Assembly: GCA_039105265.1 (NCBI GenBank)
Contig: JAPFFF010000005.1
Location: 2,527,501-2,591,500 of the forward strand
DNA: 64,000 bases
Direction: 5' to 3'
DNA from: Tritrichomonas musculus
Taxonomy: Eukaryota > Parabasalia > Tritrichomonadida > Tritrichomonadidae
Below are positions 18,952 to 27,245 of this stretch, one piece after another. The translations under genes were made by a program, and so were the position numbers. The notes below the pieces were generated by a model. That model was not told the DNA's origin. It did no database searches and was given only the letters and a program-made list of their open reading frames with translations. Position 1 is the stretch's first letter. Every line of letters starts with the position of its first letter.

Positions 18952-20646
18952 TCTTTGTTTCGTTTGGTTTTGAGAAACTCCATTTGCGAATCATGCGGTC
19001 TCGCTTTGATCGTGTTTGTTGTGGTTGAGTACGCCGCGTTATTGCTGTTATCTTTTGTGTGTTTTGTTCTTTTTCTTGTGCTTTGTTTCGTTTGGTTTTG
19101 AGAAACTCCATTTGCGAATCATGCGGTCTCGCTTTGATCGTGTTTGTTGTGGTTGAGTACGCCGCGTTATTGCTGTTATCTTTTGTGTGTTTTGTTCTTT
19201 TTCTTGTGCTTTGTTTCGTTTGGTTTTGAGAAACTCCATTTGCGAATCATGCGGTCTCGCTTTGATCGTGTTTGTTGTGGTTGAGTACGCCGCGTTATTG
19301 CTGTTATCTTTTGTGTGTTTTGTTCTTTTTCTTGTGCTTTGTTTCGTTTGGTTTTGAGAAACTCCATTTGCGAATCATGCGGTCTCGCTTTGATCGTGTT
19401 TGTTGTGGTTGAGTACGCCGCGTTATTGCTGTTATCTTTTGTGTGTTTTGTTCTTTTTCTTGTGCTTTGTTTCGTTTGGTTTTGAGAAACTCCATTTGCG
19501 AATCATGCGGTCTCGCTTTGATCGTGTTTGTTGTGGTTGAGTACGCCGCGTTATTGCTGTTATCTTTTGTGTGTTTTGTTCTTTTTCTTGTGCTTTGTTT
19601 CGTTTGGTTTTGAGAAACTCCATTTGCGAATCATGCGGTCTCGCTTTGATCGTGTTTGTTGTGGTTGAGTACGCCGCGTTATTGCTGTTATCTTTTGTGT
19701 GTTTTGTTCTTTTTCTTGTGCTTTGTTTCGTTTGGTTTTGAGAAACTCCATTTGCGAATCATGCGGTCTCGCTTTGATCGTGTTTGTTGTGGTTGAGTAC
19801 GCCGCGTTATTGCTGTTATCTTTTGTGTGTTTTGTTCTTTTTCTTGTGCTTTGTTTCGTTTGGTTTTGAGAAACTCCATTTGCGAATCATGCGGTCTCGC
19901 TTTGATCGTGTTTGTTGTGGTTGAGTACGCCGCGTTATTGCTGTTATCTTTTGTGTGTTTTGTTCTTTTTCTTGTGCTTTGTTTCGTTTGGTTTTGAGAA
20001 ACTCCATTTGCGAATCATGCGGTCTCGCTTTGATCGTGTTTGTTGTGGTTGAGTACGCCGCGTTATTGCTGTTATCTTTTGTGTGTTTTGTTCTTTTTCT
20101 TGTGCTTTGTTTCGTTTGGTTTTGAGAAACTCCATTTGCGAATCATGCGGTCTCGCTTTGATCGTGTTTGTTGTGGTTGAGTACGCCGCGTTATTGCTGT
20201 TATCTTTTGTGTGTTTTGTTCTTTGTCTTGTGCTTTGTTTCGTTTGGTTTTGAGAAACTCCATTTGCGAATCATGCGGTCTCGCTTTGATCGTGTTTGTT
20301 GTGGTTGAGTACGCCGCGTTATTGCTGTTATCTTTTGTGTGTTTTGTTCTTTGTCTTGTGCTTTGTTTCGTTTGGTTTTGAGAAACTCCATTTGCGAATC
20401 ATGCGGTCTCGCTTTGATCGTGTTTGTTGTGGTTGAGTACGCCGCGTTATTGCTGTTATCTTTTGTGTGTTTTGTTCTTTGTCTTGTGCTTTGTTTCGTT
20501 TGGTTTTGAGAAACTCCATTTGCGAATCATGCGGTCTCGCTTTGATCGTGTTTGTTGTGGTTGAGTACGCCGCGTTATTGCTGTTATCTTTTGTGTGTTT
20601 TGTTCTTTGTCTTGTGCTTTGTGTCGTTTGGTTTTGAGAAACTCCA
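18952..20646 (-). repeat. right subterminal array: about 13 copies of the 128-bp unit, inverted relative to the left array
   Basis: The same 128-bp unit as at 15441-16312 appears here on the minus strand. The outermost four copies carry the GACAAAGAAC variant and the inner nine carry GAAAAAGAAC. A transcript crossing both arrays could fold into a long duplex. Confidence 0.97.
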
Positions 20647-20952
20647 ATTTACTTTTGATACGCATTTAAGTTCTAGCATAACTGTGTATTAGATATAAAA
20701 ATGAAATGATACGTGCGTTATTATAATCATAAACGTCAATGTATAACGTCCATCATGCAAAAAAAAATGATTTTCCAAACAGCCAAAATGTAGATATTTC
20801 ATTCAAATTAAACGTCTTTATACTTTCTAAAAATGACTTTATCTTTAAATATTATACTATAAATGCATGATATTTATTTTTATTTATACTAATGTTTTAT
20901 TTATAAATAATATAGAAAAGAATAAATATATTATACATCAAATCCATATATT
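20647..20952. other. AT-rich spacer inside the pogo element
   Basis: No ORF or repeat was recognised between the right array and the terminal 146-bp unit. Confidence 0.5.
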
Positions 20953-21098
20953 TAGAAGACTGGAAAACCCCCCTACCATTTTAGTTTTTCAGAGGAAAAT
21001 TTGAATTAAAAATAGTAGTGTCGATAATTAAAGGTGAAATAAATGGTCAAAAAATGGTAGGGGGTATTCCATTGGTAGGGGGGTTTTCCAGTAGACTA
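20953..21098. mobile_element. 146-bp mini-unit with pogo-family TIRs at the right end of the element
   Basis: TAGAAGACTGGAAAACCCCC at 20953 is inverted relative to the outer right terminus (TAGTCTACTGG... read from 21098). The last 146 bp are therefore themselves bounded by TIRs of the same family. It could be a MITE derived from the element or a duplicated terminus. Confidence 0.65.
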
Positions 21099-21812
21099 TA
21101 TTATTAAAAATAAAGGAACCGAAATTCCCACACAGTTATTGCAAAACATTGCAGTAAAATGTGGGAGATCTGGTCCATTTCTTAACATAAAATCTTTAAC
21201 TTCTTTAGAAATAACACATTTTTTCTTGAGGTTTGGCTCTAATCCAGATTCATCAGCTCCGAATTTGAGAGTCGGATGAGAGTCTTCAAGCACTAAGGTG
21301 ATTAATTCAAAATAAGGTACAAGGATATCGCTTGTACAGGAAATATACCTATCTAAATCGACGACATGAGCAGATTTAATTTTTGAATTTAGCTCCTCAA
21401 GATGCTCATTCAGCCTATATCTAACAGGTTCGTTGGTTTCTTCTGATTCTAATTCTTCAGCAATATTATTACATTTTATGGTTCTTAAAAAATGAATAGC
21501 TTTAATTTGTCTTTCTAGTCTTATTAAATAAGCTTCTGCTAAGACATCGCTTGGATCAGAAGGATGTTCATTCAAACATTCTTCAGATATATATTCTTTT
21601 AACTTCTCAATATCGGGATTAGATAAATATGAAGTGTTTCCATAAATTGTCCCTTTTTTCCATTTTAAGGCCAAAGCTGATCTCCTAAAGCATGTTTTGA
21701 TAGCAGCTGGTGAAATTGATTGTTTATTTTCGTCATCCTGAAAAGCAATATCCCATGAAACTCTGATCTGACTATAGCTCATTTTTTCAATCCTTCGAAG
21801 GTGAAGAATCAT
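21099..21812 (-). pseudogene. N-terminal half of an older DDE transposase gene, split by the pogo element
   Basis: About 238 residues are readable from the ATG at 21812. An N-terminal HTH-like part (MSYSQIRVSWDIAFQDD...) leads to KFGADESGLEP, the first-Asp block of DDE_1/Tc1-type transposases. HFTAMFCNNCVGISVPLF follows, and then the TA into which the pogo element inserted. The distal half lies at 15173-15315. The second and third catalytic residues are absent here. This is a plain DNA transposon relic of lower-confidence family. Confidence 0.75.
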
Positions 21813-21837
21813 TTGATCATTTGAAAAGTCTTTATTA

Positions 21838-21886
21838 AATCATACCAAATATAAATTGAATTGATAAAGTTTTTTTCTGAAAAAGT
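21838..21886 (+). repeat. 49-bp direct repeat, copy 2
   Basis: Second copy of the repeat at 14748-14796. It lies 26 bp upstream of the start of the split transposase gene. Confidence 0.8.
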
Positions 21887-22402
21887 CCTTTCTCAAAAAA
21901 ATTCAACTTTTCAATAAGCATAACGTTAACTTAATTCATTGATTCAACATTATTTCAACGTTAACATGTCGTTATGACCAATTTGAAACGGTTATAATTA
22001 ATGTCTATGACGTTGACATTCAATTCAACGATCTAACATTTTGTTCAACCATTTTAACGTTAACGTTGGCAAACCCTGTTCAGAATTAAATCCGTATCAA
22101 GATATTGAATTTTTTTGAATAAAAGGTATATTTAATCAAATATTTTCACCACTAGTCAATTATATTTGACCTTTTCCTACGGGTCTGATGAAACACTACG
22201 GGTGGGATGAAATAACGTTATTTGCAAAAACTTTAAAATGCAATATTGTTACTTATGCTTTTTTACTAATACATATTGCCACTTATCTATACATAAAAAA
22301 AAATTTCTTTTAGAGGGTAATAAATTTGGAAATTTTCCTAAAATATGACATAGTTTTTGAGACAAGCTGACATGTGATAGAAATCAATAAATTTTAAATT
22401 TC
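21887..22402. other. intergenic region with AACGTTAAC palindrome cluster
   Basis: AACGTTAAC occurs at 21922-21930, 21957-21965 and 22056-22064 (in TAACGTTAACGTTGG), along with several ATTCAAC/GTTGAC-like words. No coding potential was seen. This is the 5' flank of the UBL-UBA gene. Confidence 0.55.
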
Positions 22403-24175
22403 ATGAGCAAATCAAATAATAAAACTTACACTATTCAGGAGCTTTTCCCAGATAACAACTTTAGTAATGTGACAGGGCTTGACTTAAAAAAGAGAATTGC
22501 TGATATGATTTCAATAACAGATCTGAGTTTAATCAAACTTCTTTTAAAAAAAAGAGTAATAAAGGACGAGGAACTTATTGAGAGCTATTCTCCTCAACCA
22601 ACTGATAAGGTAACTGTATATGTTTCAAAACCAAAATCACTTACTCCAACTTCATCATCAGAATTATCACCTTCAAATTCATTATCATCATCTGACAATT
22701 TGCAAACCAACAATGCACCTCAAACTCCTCCATTACTTCCACAACAACAACCTGAATTATTTAATGCTCCATTAAATATCCCAAATCAACCGCCAAATAT
22801 CCCTCAAATTAACAATCCAGAACCTCTCTTAAATCCAGGCAATACAAGCAATTTTGCACCAACTAATCCAGAGGTGCAGCCAAACGTCAATGACACAACA
22901 ACTCCATTTTCACAATATCCTTCATTTCCAAATACGACACTGCCAGGTCCAGCACCTTCACTTCCAGGCATTGATGCTGGATTTCAGCAACCGCCAATAT
23001 CACAACCGCCAGCTCAACCTCCAATCAACCCACAATCTCCAATTACACCACCGCCTCAACCAGGCGATTCAGAACTTCAAAGCAAGATTCAACAAGTTAT
23101 TGAAATTGCTCAATGCAGCGAAGAAATCGCTAGAAATGCGTTATTAATGGTCGGACAAGATGTTCAAAGTGCAATTAATCTTGTGTTTGAGAATCCAGGT
23201 GCAATTCAATCTCAACCACAAGTTTCACCCAATCAACCAATTCCTGATATTCCACAATACACTGAAAATATACCCAATGTTGAACCACCTAATATAGAGC
23301 CTAACCATGTGAACCAGCTAAACGATGATGTAATTCACAATGATGAGGATATATCAAATGAAGATGATACTCCAAGTCCTATTAATTATTCAAATTATCC
23401 TGGATACAAAGCTGTAACTGATACACCAACAAACGAACAACCAAAAATCAGTACAGATACAAGTTTTGCACCCCCTCCTTCACAAAACTCGTTCCCAAAA
23501 AGAACAAAAATACATGGCATATCATTCGTGCCACATGCTGAACTTGTTCCTCAAACTAATGATACACCAATGCCACAATCCTTGGCTATCTATAGTGCAC
23601 CACAACCAATTTCATCTACTGTTACCCAAGTTGCTCCTCCTGAGCAAAGAGGTATCGCTGACTTCATGCATAATATGATGGGTAAAAGCCAGATGGGAAT
23701 GCCAAGCATGGCTTCTCCAGGTGCTCTTTCTATGTTCCATGGAATGCATGGAACTGAGATTGGAATGGAATCACTTATGAGTGAACAAGGATTTGGCTCT
23801 CAATCGATTTCATCACCTTCACCAAATTATAGTTCTATGTCATCAATGCAATCATCATTTGCTGGAAGTGGCCTCACTAGTGGCGGCGGAGGCTTAGGTG
23901 GTATGGGAGGACTAGGCGATATTAGTGGCCTAAGCGGTTTAGGTGGCTTTGGAGGTCCTAGTGCCGGTGGTGGCGGATTTGGAATGGGTGGCCCTTCACC
24001 AGCTCCACAACAACCACAAGTAAATCCTTTAATTAATAATTATTCGCCTAACGAACAAAATGAATTGATGACATTGTTTAGAGAATTTCCAAATACTAAT
24101 CAACAAGAAATTATTGGATTATACGAAGCTTGCGGCAAAGATATCAATCAAGCAAGAGCTCTTGTTGATAAATAA
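22403..24175 (+). CDS. UBL-UBA domain protein (ubiquitin shuttle-like)
   Basis: The 590-residue protein has an N-terminal ubiquitin-like region (about 7-75, from YTIQELFPD to KVTVYVSKP). A long Pro/Asn/Gln-rich disordered linker follows, then a UBA domain (about 222-267) with VIEIAQCSEEIARNALLM and DVQSAINLVFE. A Met/Gly-rich stretch (about 425-535) leads to a second UBA-like three-helix segment at the C terminus (NELMTLFREF to INQARALVDK). UBL plus UBA is the layout of Rad23, Dsk2/ubiquilin and Ddi1, which carry ubiquitinated proteins to the proteasome. I cannot assign it to one of these. The start is the first ATG after stops. Confidence 0.75.
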   Translation: MSKSNNKTYTIQELFPDNNFSNVTGLDLKKRIADMISITDLSLIKLLLKKRVIKDEELIESYSPQPTDKVTVYVSKPKSLTPTSSSELSPSNSLSSSDNLQTNNAPQTPPLLPQQQPELFNAPLNIPNQPPNIPQINNPEPLLNPGNTSNFAPTNPEVQPNVNDTTTPFSQYPSFPNTTLPGPAPSLPGIDAGFQQPPISQPPAQPPINPQSPITPPPQPGDSELQSKIQQVIEIAQCSEEIARNALLMVGQDVQSAINLVFENPGAIQSQPQVSPNQPIPDIPQYTENIPNVEPPNIEPNHVNQLNDDVIHNDEDISNEDDTPSPINYSNYPGYKAVTDTPTNEQPKISTDTSFAPPPSQNSFPKRTKIHGISFVPHAELVPQTNDTPMPQSLAIYSAPQPISSTVTQVAPPEQRGIADFMHNMMGKSQMGMPSMASPGALSMFHGMHGTEIGMESLMSEQGFGSQSISSPSPNYSSMSSMQSSFAGSGLTSGGGGLGGMGGLGDISGLSGLGGFGGPSAGGGGFGMGGPSPAPQQPQVNPLINNYSPNEQNELMTLFREFPNTNQQEIIGLYEACGKDINQARALVDK

Positions 24176-24420
24176 AATTATTTTTTTAAAGGCACAAAAG
24201 ATAATTTAGCCAATAAATTTGATGAAGCCATATTTAACTCAGCATCTGAAGAACAAGTTATCTGGTATTTATTAATAAAAATGTTAATGTTTATTTTTTA
24301 GATTACGATAGTTATAAAAATTTTTTTATAAACTTATGATCATTTTATTTCTCAAAAAATTGAGAAGAAATAAATGAATATGATCATTAATTGAGAAAAA
24401 ATAGTACATCATAAACGAAA
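24176..24420. other. short intergenic with a 37-codon open stretch lacking an ATG
   Basis: Between 24188 and 24301 the plus strand reads ...DNLANKFDEAIFNSASEEQ... before a stop. It looks coding-like but has no start codon. It may be a gene relic or chance. Confidence 0.25.
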
Positions 24421-25065
24421 ATGTCTAGAGGAATGAAATCATTTCGTGCGATGTATATGGATACATCACCAAATAGCTGGCTTGTTGAAATTGATGACTA
24501 TTATCTTCAATCTTCTGTTTCTTATTATGGTCTCAACGCACACGTTGATCATTGTAGCAGAGCCTCAATGATCATTAAAGGCAGGAGTTTTGATACAAGC
24601 GAATATTCTCAGAGTCGACTGGAATCTCTTGCTGAATCATGTCGTTTATTATATGGTCTTTTACATCAAAGATTCATCTCAACCGAAGATGGCACTCGTA
24701 AACTCTTTGAAAAATACCAGCGAGGCATATATGGACGATGCCCACGAACTGCATGCAAAAATAAACACCTTATTCCAATGGGATTTGATATTGAGCCCAA
24801 TAAAGGCAAAGTTAAGTTATGGTGCCCACAATGCCATGACATTTACAATCCTCCATCTCATATACATATTGATGGAGCATTCTTTGGTCCTGATCTACCA
24901 ATTATGTTTCATAAAATAATGGAAATCCCTTTAAAGTATAAAGCATTTTCTACATACCTCAACCAACGTAGAGATAGCCAAGGCAACATAGTTCCAGCTA
25001 TTAAGCAGAGGCTCTATAGATGGGGTGAACAGAATCCCAAAAAAGATGATGAAAATGCAGAGTAA
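24421..25065 (+). CDS. CSNK2B: Protein kinase CK2 regulatory (beta) subunit
   Basis: The 214-residue protein aligns throughout with CK2 beta. It has the acidic N-terminal segment SWLVEIDDYYLQ and the LYGLLHQRFI helix. The zinc ribbon has Cys107, Cys112, Cys135 and Cys138, close to the human positions 109, 114, 137 and 140. DGAFFGPDLPIMF and the C-terminal catalytic-subunit contact region follow. The beta dimer docks CK2 alpha and its substrates. The length is nearly the same as the human protein. The C-terminal tail is short and charged. Confidence 0.97.
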   Translation: MSRGMKSFRAMYMDTSPNSWLVEIDDYYLQSSVSYYGLNAHVDHCSRASMIIKGRSFDTSEYSQSRLESLAESCRLLYGLLHQRFISTEDGTRKLFEKYQRGIYGRCPRTACKNKHLIPMGFDIEPNKGKVKLWCPQCHDIYNPPSHIHIDGAFFGPDLPIMFHKIMEIPLKYKAFSTYLNQRRDSQGNIVPAIKQRLYRWGEQNPKKDDENAE

Positions 25066-25393
25066 CTTTCATTTTATTGTTTCCAAACAAATGTCTTATG
25101 CAATATAATATTAAACATAATGCCGAAAATTGAAGTTATTTACATTTTTTTTTTTTTTTTTTAAATAATATTTGCTAAAAAATTGTTAATTTCAAGCTCC
25201 ATCATGGAGCCTCCATGATTTATTTTCCATGATAAAAAAGAGTTTTAACTTCATTTAGCTCGTTTTCTCGTTTGATTTCATAAGATAAATTATGTGAAAT
25301 GATATGATTTAATTTACAAACGAAAATTTTTTCTATAATTTTTTTTCCCCATACTTTTCTAGGGACATACCATAATTTATTAATCTTGCTAAA
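25066..25393. other. intergenic region with poly-T tract and a 19-bp palindrome
   Basis: A T-run lies at 25147-25162 and the hairpin ATCATGGAG-C-CTCCATGAT at 25201-25219. A further CCATGAT copy lies at 25227-25233. This is the 5' flank of the dynein light chain gene. Confidence 0.55.
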
Positions 25394-25720
25394 ATGCAAC
25401 AACCTAAATTTGAGACCGACGCCGTTCGAACCATTACTGAACAAGCAATTCAATCCTCACTTAATAACCAAGTTTATGACCATAGCTCAGTTAACAAATG
25501 GAGTAGCGAAATTTTAGAGACAACACTTAGAACACTTTGTGAGAAGTTCCCATCTTATAAGTTTGTTTCTCAATGCCTCATTTTGCAAAAAGCTGGTGGT
25601 GGACTTCATGTTTCAAGTTCCTGCTATTGGGATAGTAACTCAGATGGAATGGTTACTGTTCGATGGGAAAATGAATCAATGCATTGCATTGTATCAATTT
25701 ATGGACTCGCCGTTCAATAA
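25394..25720 (+). CDS. DYNLT: Tctex-type dynein light chain
   Basis: The 108-residue protein matches the DYNLT family over its full length. It has an N-terminal helix pair (VRTITEQAIQSSL, then SSEILETTLRTLCEKF), then KFVSQCLILQKAGGGLHV, CYWDSNSDGMVTVRWEN and a final beta strand. It dimerises on dynein intermediate chains in cytoplasmic or axonemal dynein. A flagellate host makes either role plausible. Confidence 0.95.
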   Translation: MQQPKFETDAVRTITEQAIQSSLNNQVYDHSSVNKWSSEILETTLRTLCEKFPSYKFVSQCLILQKAGGGLHVSSSCYWDSNSDGMVTVRWENESMHCIVSIYGLAVQ

Positions 25721-26050
25721 AGCGCTTTCTTTATAAATTTATTATTTTCATTTTAATTAACTTTTTATACTTCTATTTTAATCTCTTTCGCTTATCTCAT
25801 TTTATGATAGACACAAAAATTTAATAGCTTCATAAATAGAATGGATTTTCAATACGTATAAAAATTCAAAAAACTAAAAAATCCCAAGATTTAACGTGAT
25901 TGCTGATAAGAACATGCATTTATTTAGATATATAACACGAGAATTATATCTACTACTTGCAATTTATTGTGTTAAAATAATGAGAATGATGAAAGAACAT
26001 CATATTCAAAAAGTTTCGACATCTTTGAAAAAGATGACCATTAATCACTA
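25721..26050. other. intergenic region upstream of UTP23
   Basis: AT-rich, no coding potential or repeat recognised. An Inr-like TCACTA sits directly before the next ATG. Confidence 0.5.
26045..26050 (+). promoter_or_regulatory. Inr-like TCACTA abutting the UTP23 start codon
   Basis: TCACTA matches TCAYTW and is followed immediately by ATG. If used, the 5' leader would be only about 4 nt. Confidence 0.35.
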
Positions 26051-27034
26051 ATGAATAGAGTTTCAAAAATCAAAAAATTAAAGTCTGGTTTCAAATTTTA
26101 TAAAAATAGTTTTGGACTTCATCCTCCTTATCTTATTTTATGCGATAGTAATTTTTTATACGCAGCCGTAGACTCAAGGATATCACTTGAAGATACTTTC
26201 AAAACAGTTTTTAAAGGACAAATATATTTAAAAGTTTCAAAATGCGCTCTTGATGAATTGAGCCAATTGAAAGGTCCAAAATTTTCGGAAACAAAAAAAT
26301 TTGCATATGAACATTGCCAAAGATTCGTTTGCAACCATCAAACAAAAAAACCAAGTCAATGCATCTATCTAGCTTTACGCCAAGGATTTAATGGATGCGT
26401 TTGCACTCAAGATCAAGAACTTCGACGAAAAATTCATCGAGATTTCCCTAAAACACCAGTTTTCTTTATTGCAAATCAATCAATAGTGATCTGTCCACCA
26501 CCTAAATCATTAAAAGAAAAGATTAGAACTGAACTAATGGTCAAATATGCTCCACAAGCATTAAAAAAGGAAAATGCTAAACCTCAGGATGACATTGAAT
26601 TAGGAACTAAAGATGATGATATAAAGGAAAAAGATGAAGAAGAAGAGGAAGAAGAAGAATTCAAGGAAGATCAAGTTGAAAATGACCTGAAAAAAGATAA
26701 AAAAGCGCAAAAGCATGAAGAAATTGACGTCCTTCAAAATTTCGATGAAGCTGAAGAAGAAGGAGATTCGAAAGAAAAAGGCAAAATAAATGAAAATGAA
26801 GAAATCACAAAAGATGTTCAGATTGACGAAGAAAATATTAAAACAGATAAAAAAAAGAAACATAGGCGTATTAAAGATGCTGAGCAAAAAGTCGAACAAG
26901 AATTTACAGAAGAAAATAAAAATGAGGAAATCTCCAAAAAAGATAATCTAGAAGAAAAAACTAATGATAACATCGAACCTCCAAAACATCGTAAAAAACA
27001 TCATCGTAGCACGAATCAAGAAGATGACGCTTAA
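26051..27034 (+). CDS. UTP23: UTP23-type PIN-domain rRNA processing factor
   Basis: The 327-residue protein has a PIN domain at about 18-165: FKFYKNSFGLHPPYLILCDSN, the CALDELSQL helix and GCVCTQDQELRRKI. A small Cys/His cluster (EHCQRFVCNH...SQC) corresponds to the zinc finger of UTP23 and separates it from the related nuclease Fcf1/UTP24. UTP23 acts in the small-subunit processome and snR30 release in the nucleolus. The C-terminal 150 residues are a Lys/Glu-rich tail, probably disordered, and this tail is long for the family. Confidence 0.85.
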   Translation: MNRVSKIKKLKSGFKFYKNSFGLHPPYLILCDSNFLYAAVDSRISLEDTFKTVFKGQIYLKVSKCALDELSQLKGPKFSETKKFAYEHCQRFVCNHQTKKPSQCIYLALRQGFNGCVCTQDQELRRKIHRDFPKTPVFFIANQSIVICPPPKSLKEKIRTELMVKYAPQALKKENAKPQDDIELGTKDDDIKEKDEEEEEEEEFKEDQVENDLKKDKKAQKHEEIDVLQNFDEAEEEGDSKEKGKINENEEITKDVQIDEENIKTDKKKKHRRIKDAEQKVEQEFTEENKNEEISKKDNLEEKTNDNIEPPKHRKKHHRSTNQEDDA

Positions 27035-27245
27035 TTTGTTTTGTTTTTAATATTAATAAAATAATTCATTATATTTATGCTATTTTTATGTTTAATATCC
27101 ATAGCTTTACATTATTACAATAAAAAGGTTTTCTTGATCATTTAGTTAAGTAAATAATGATACTACTAAGAAATATTTTGAAGAGCAGATACTAGGAAAT
27201 ATCATTTGGAGGAGTAGATATTCTAATAAATATAAAATTTATCTA

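Larger units (their letters stand above)
15318..21098 (+). mobile_element. pogo-type Tc1/mariner transposon, 5,781 bp, with inverted arrays of 128-bp repeats
   Basis: The TIRs begin TAGTCTACTGGAAAACCCCC and agree over about 45 bp (positions 15318 onward and 21098 backward). TA stands outside both ends (15316-15317 and 21099-21100), as expected for the superfamily. In order it contains the left array (about 15441-16312, plus orientation), a transposase gene (16527-18260), a C-rich minisatellite zone (18405-18822), the right array (about 18952-20646, opposite orientation), and a 146-bp unit with its own TIR at the right end (20953-21098). It interrupts an older transposase gene. Confidence 0.9.

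Noticed and set aside
9467-21886. Polinton or retrovirus-like element in the transposon nest
   Set aside because: No DNA polymerase, retroviral-type integrase, packaging ATPase, capsid or reverse transcriptase was seen. All recognisable genes there are transposases of plain DNA transposons.
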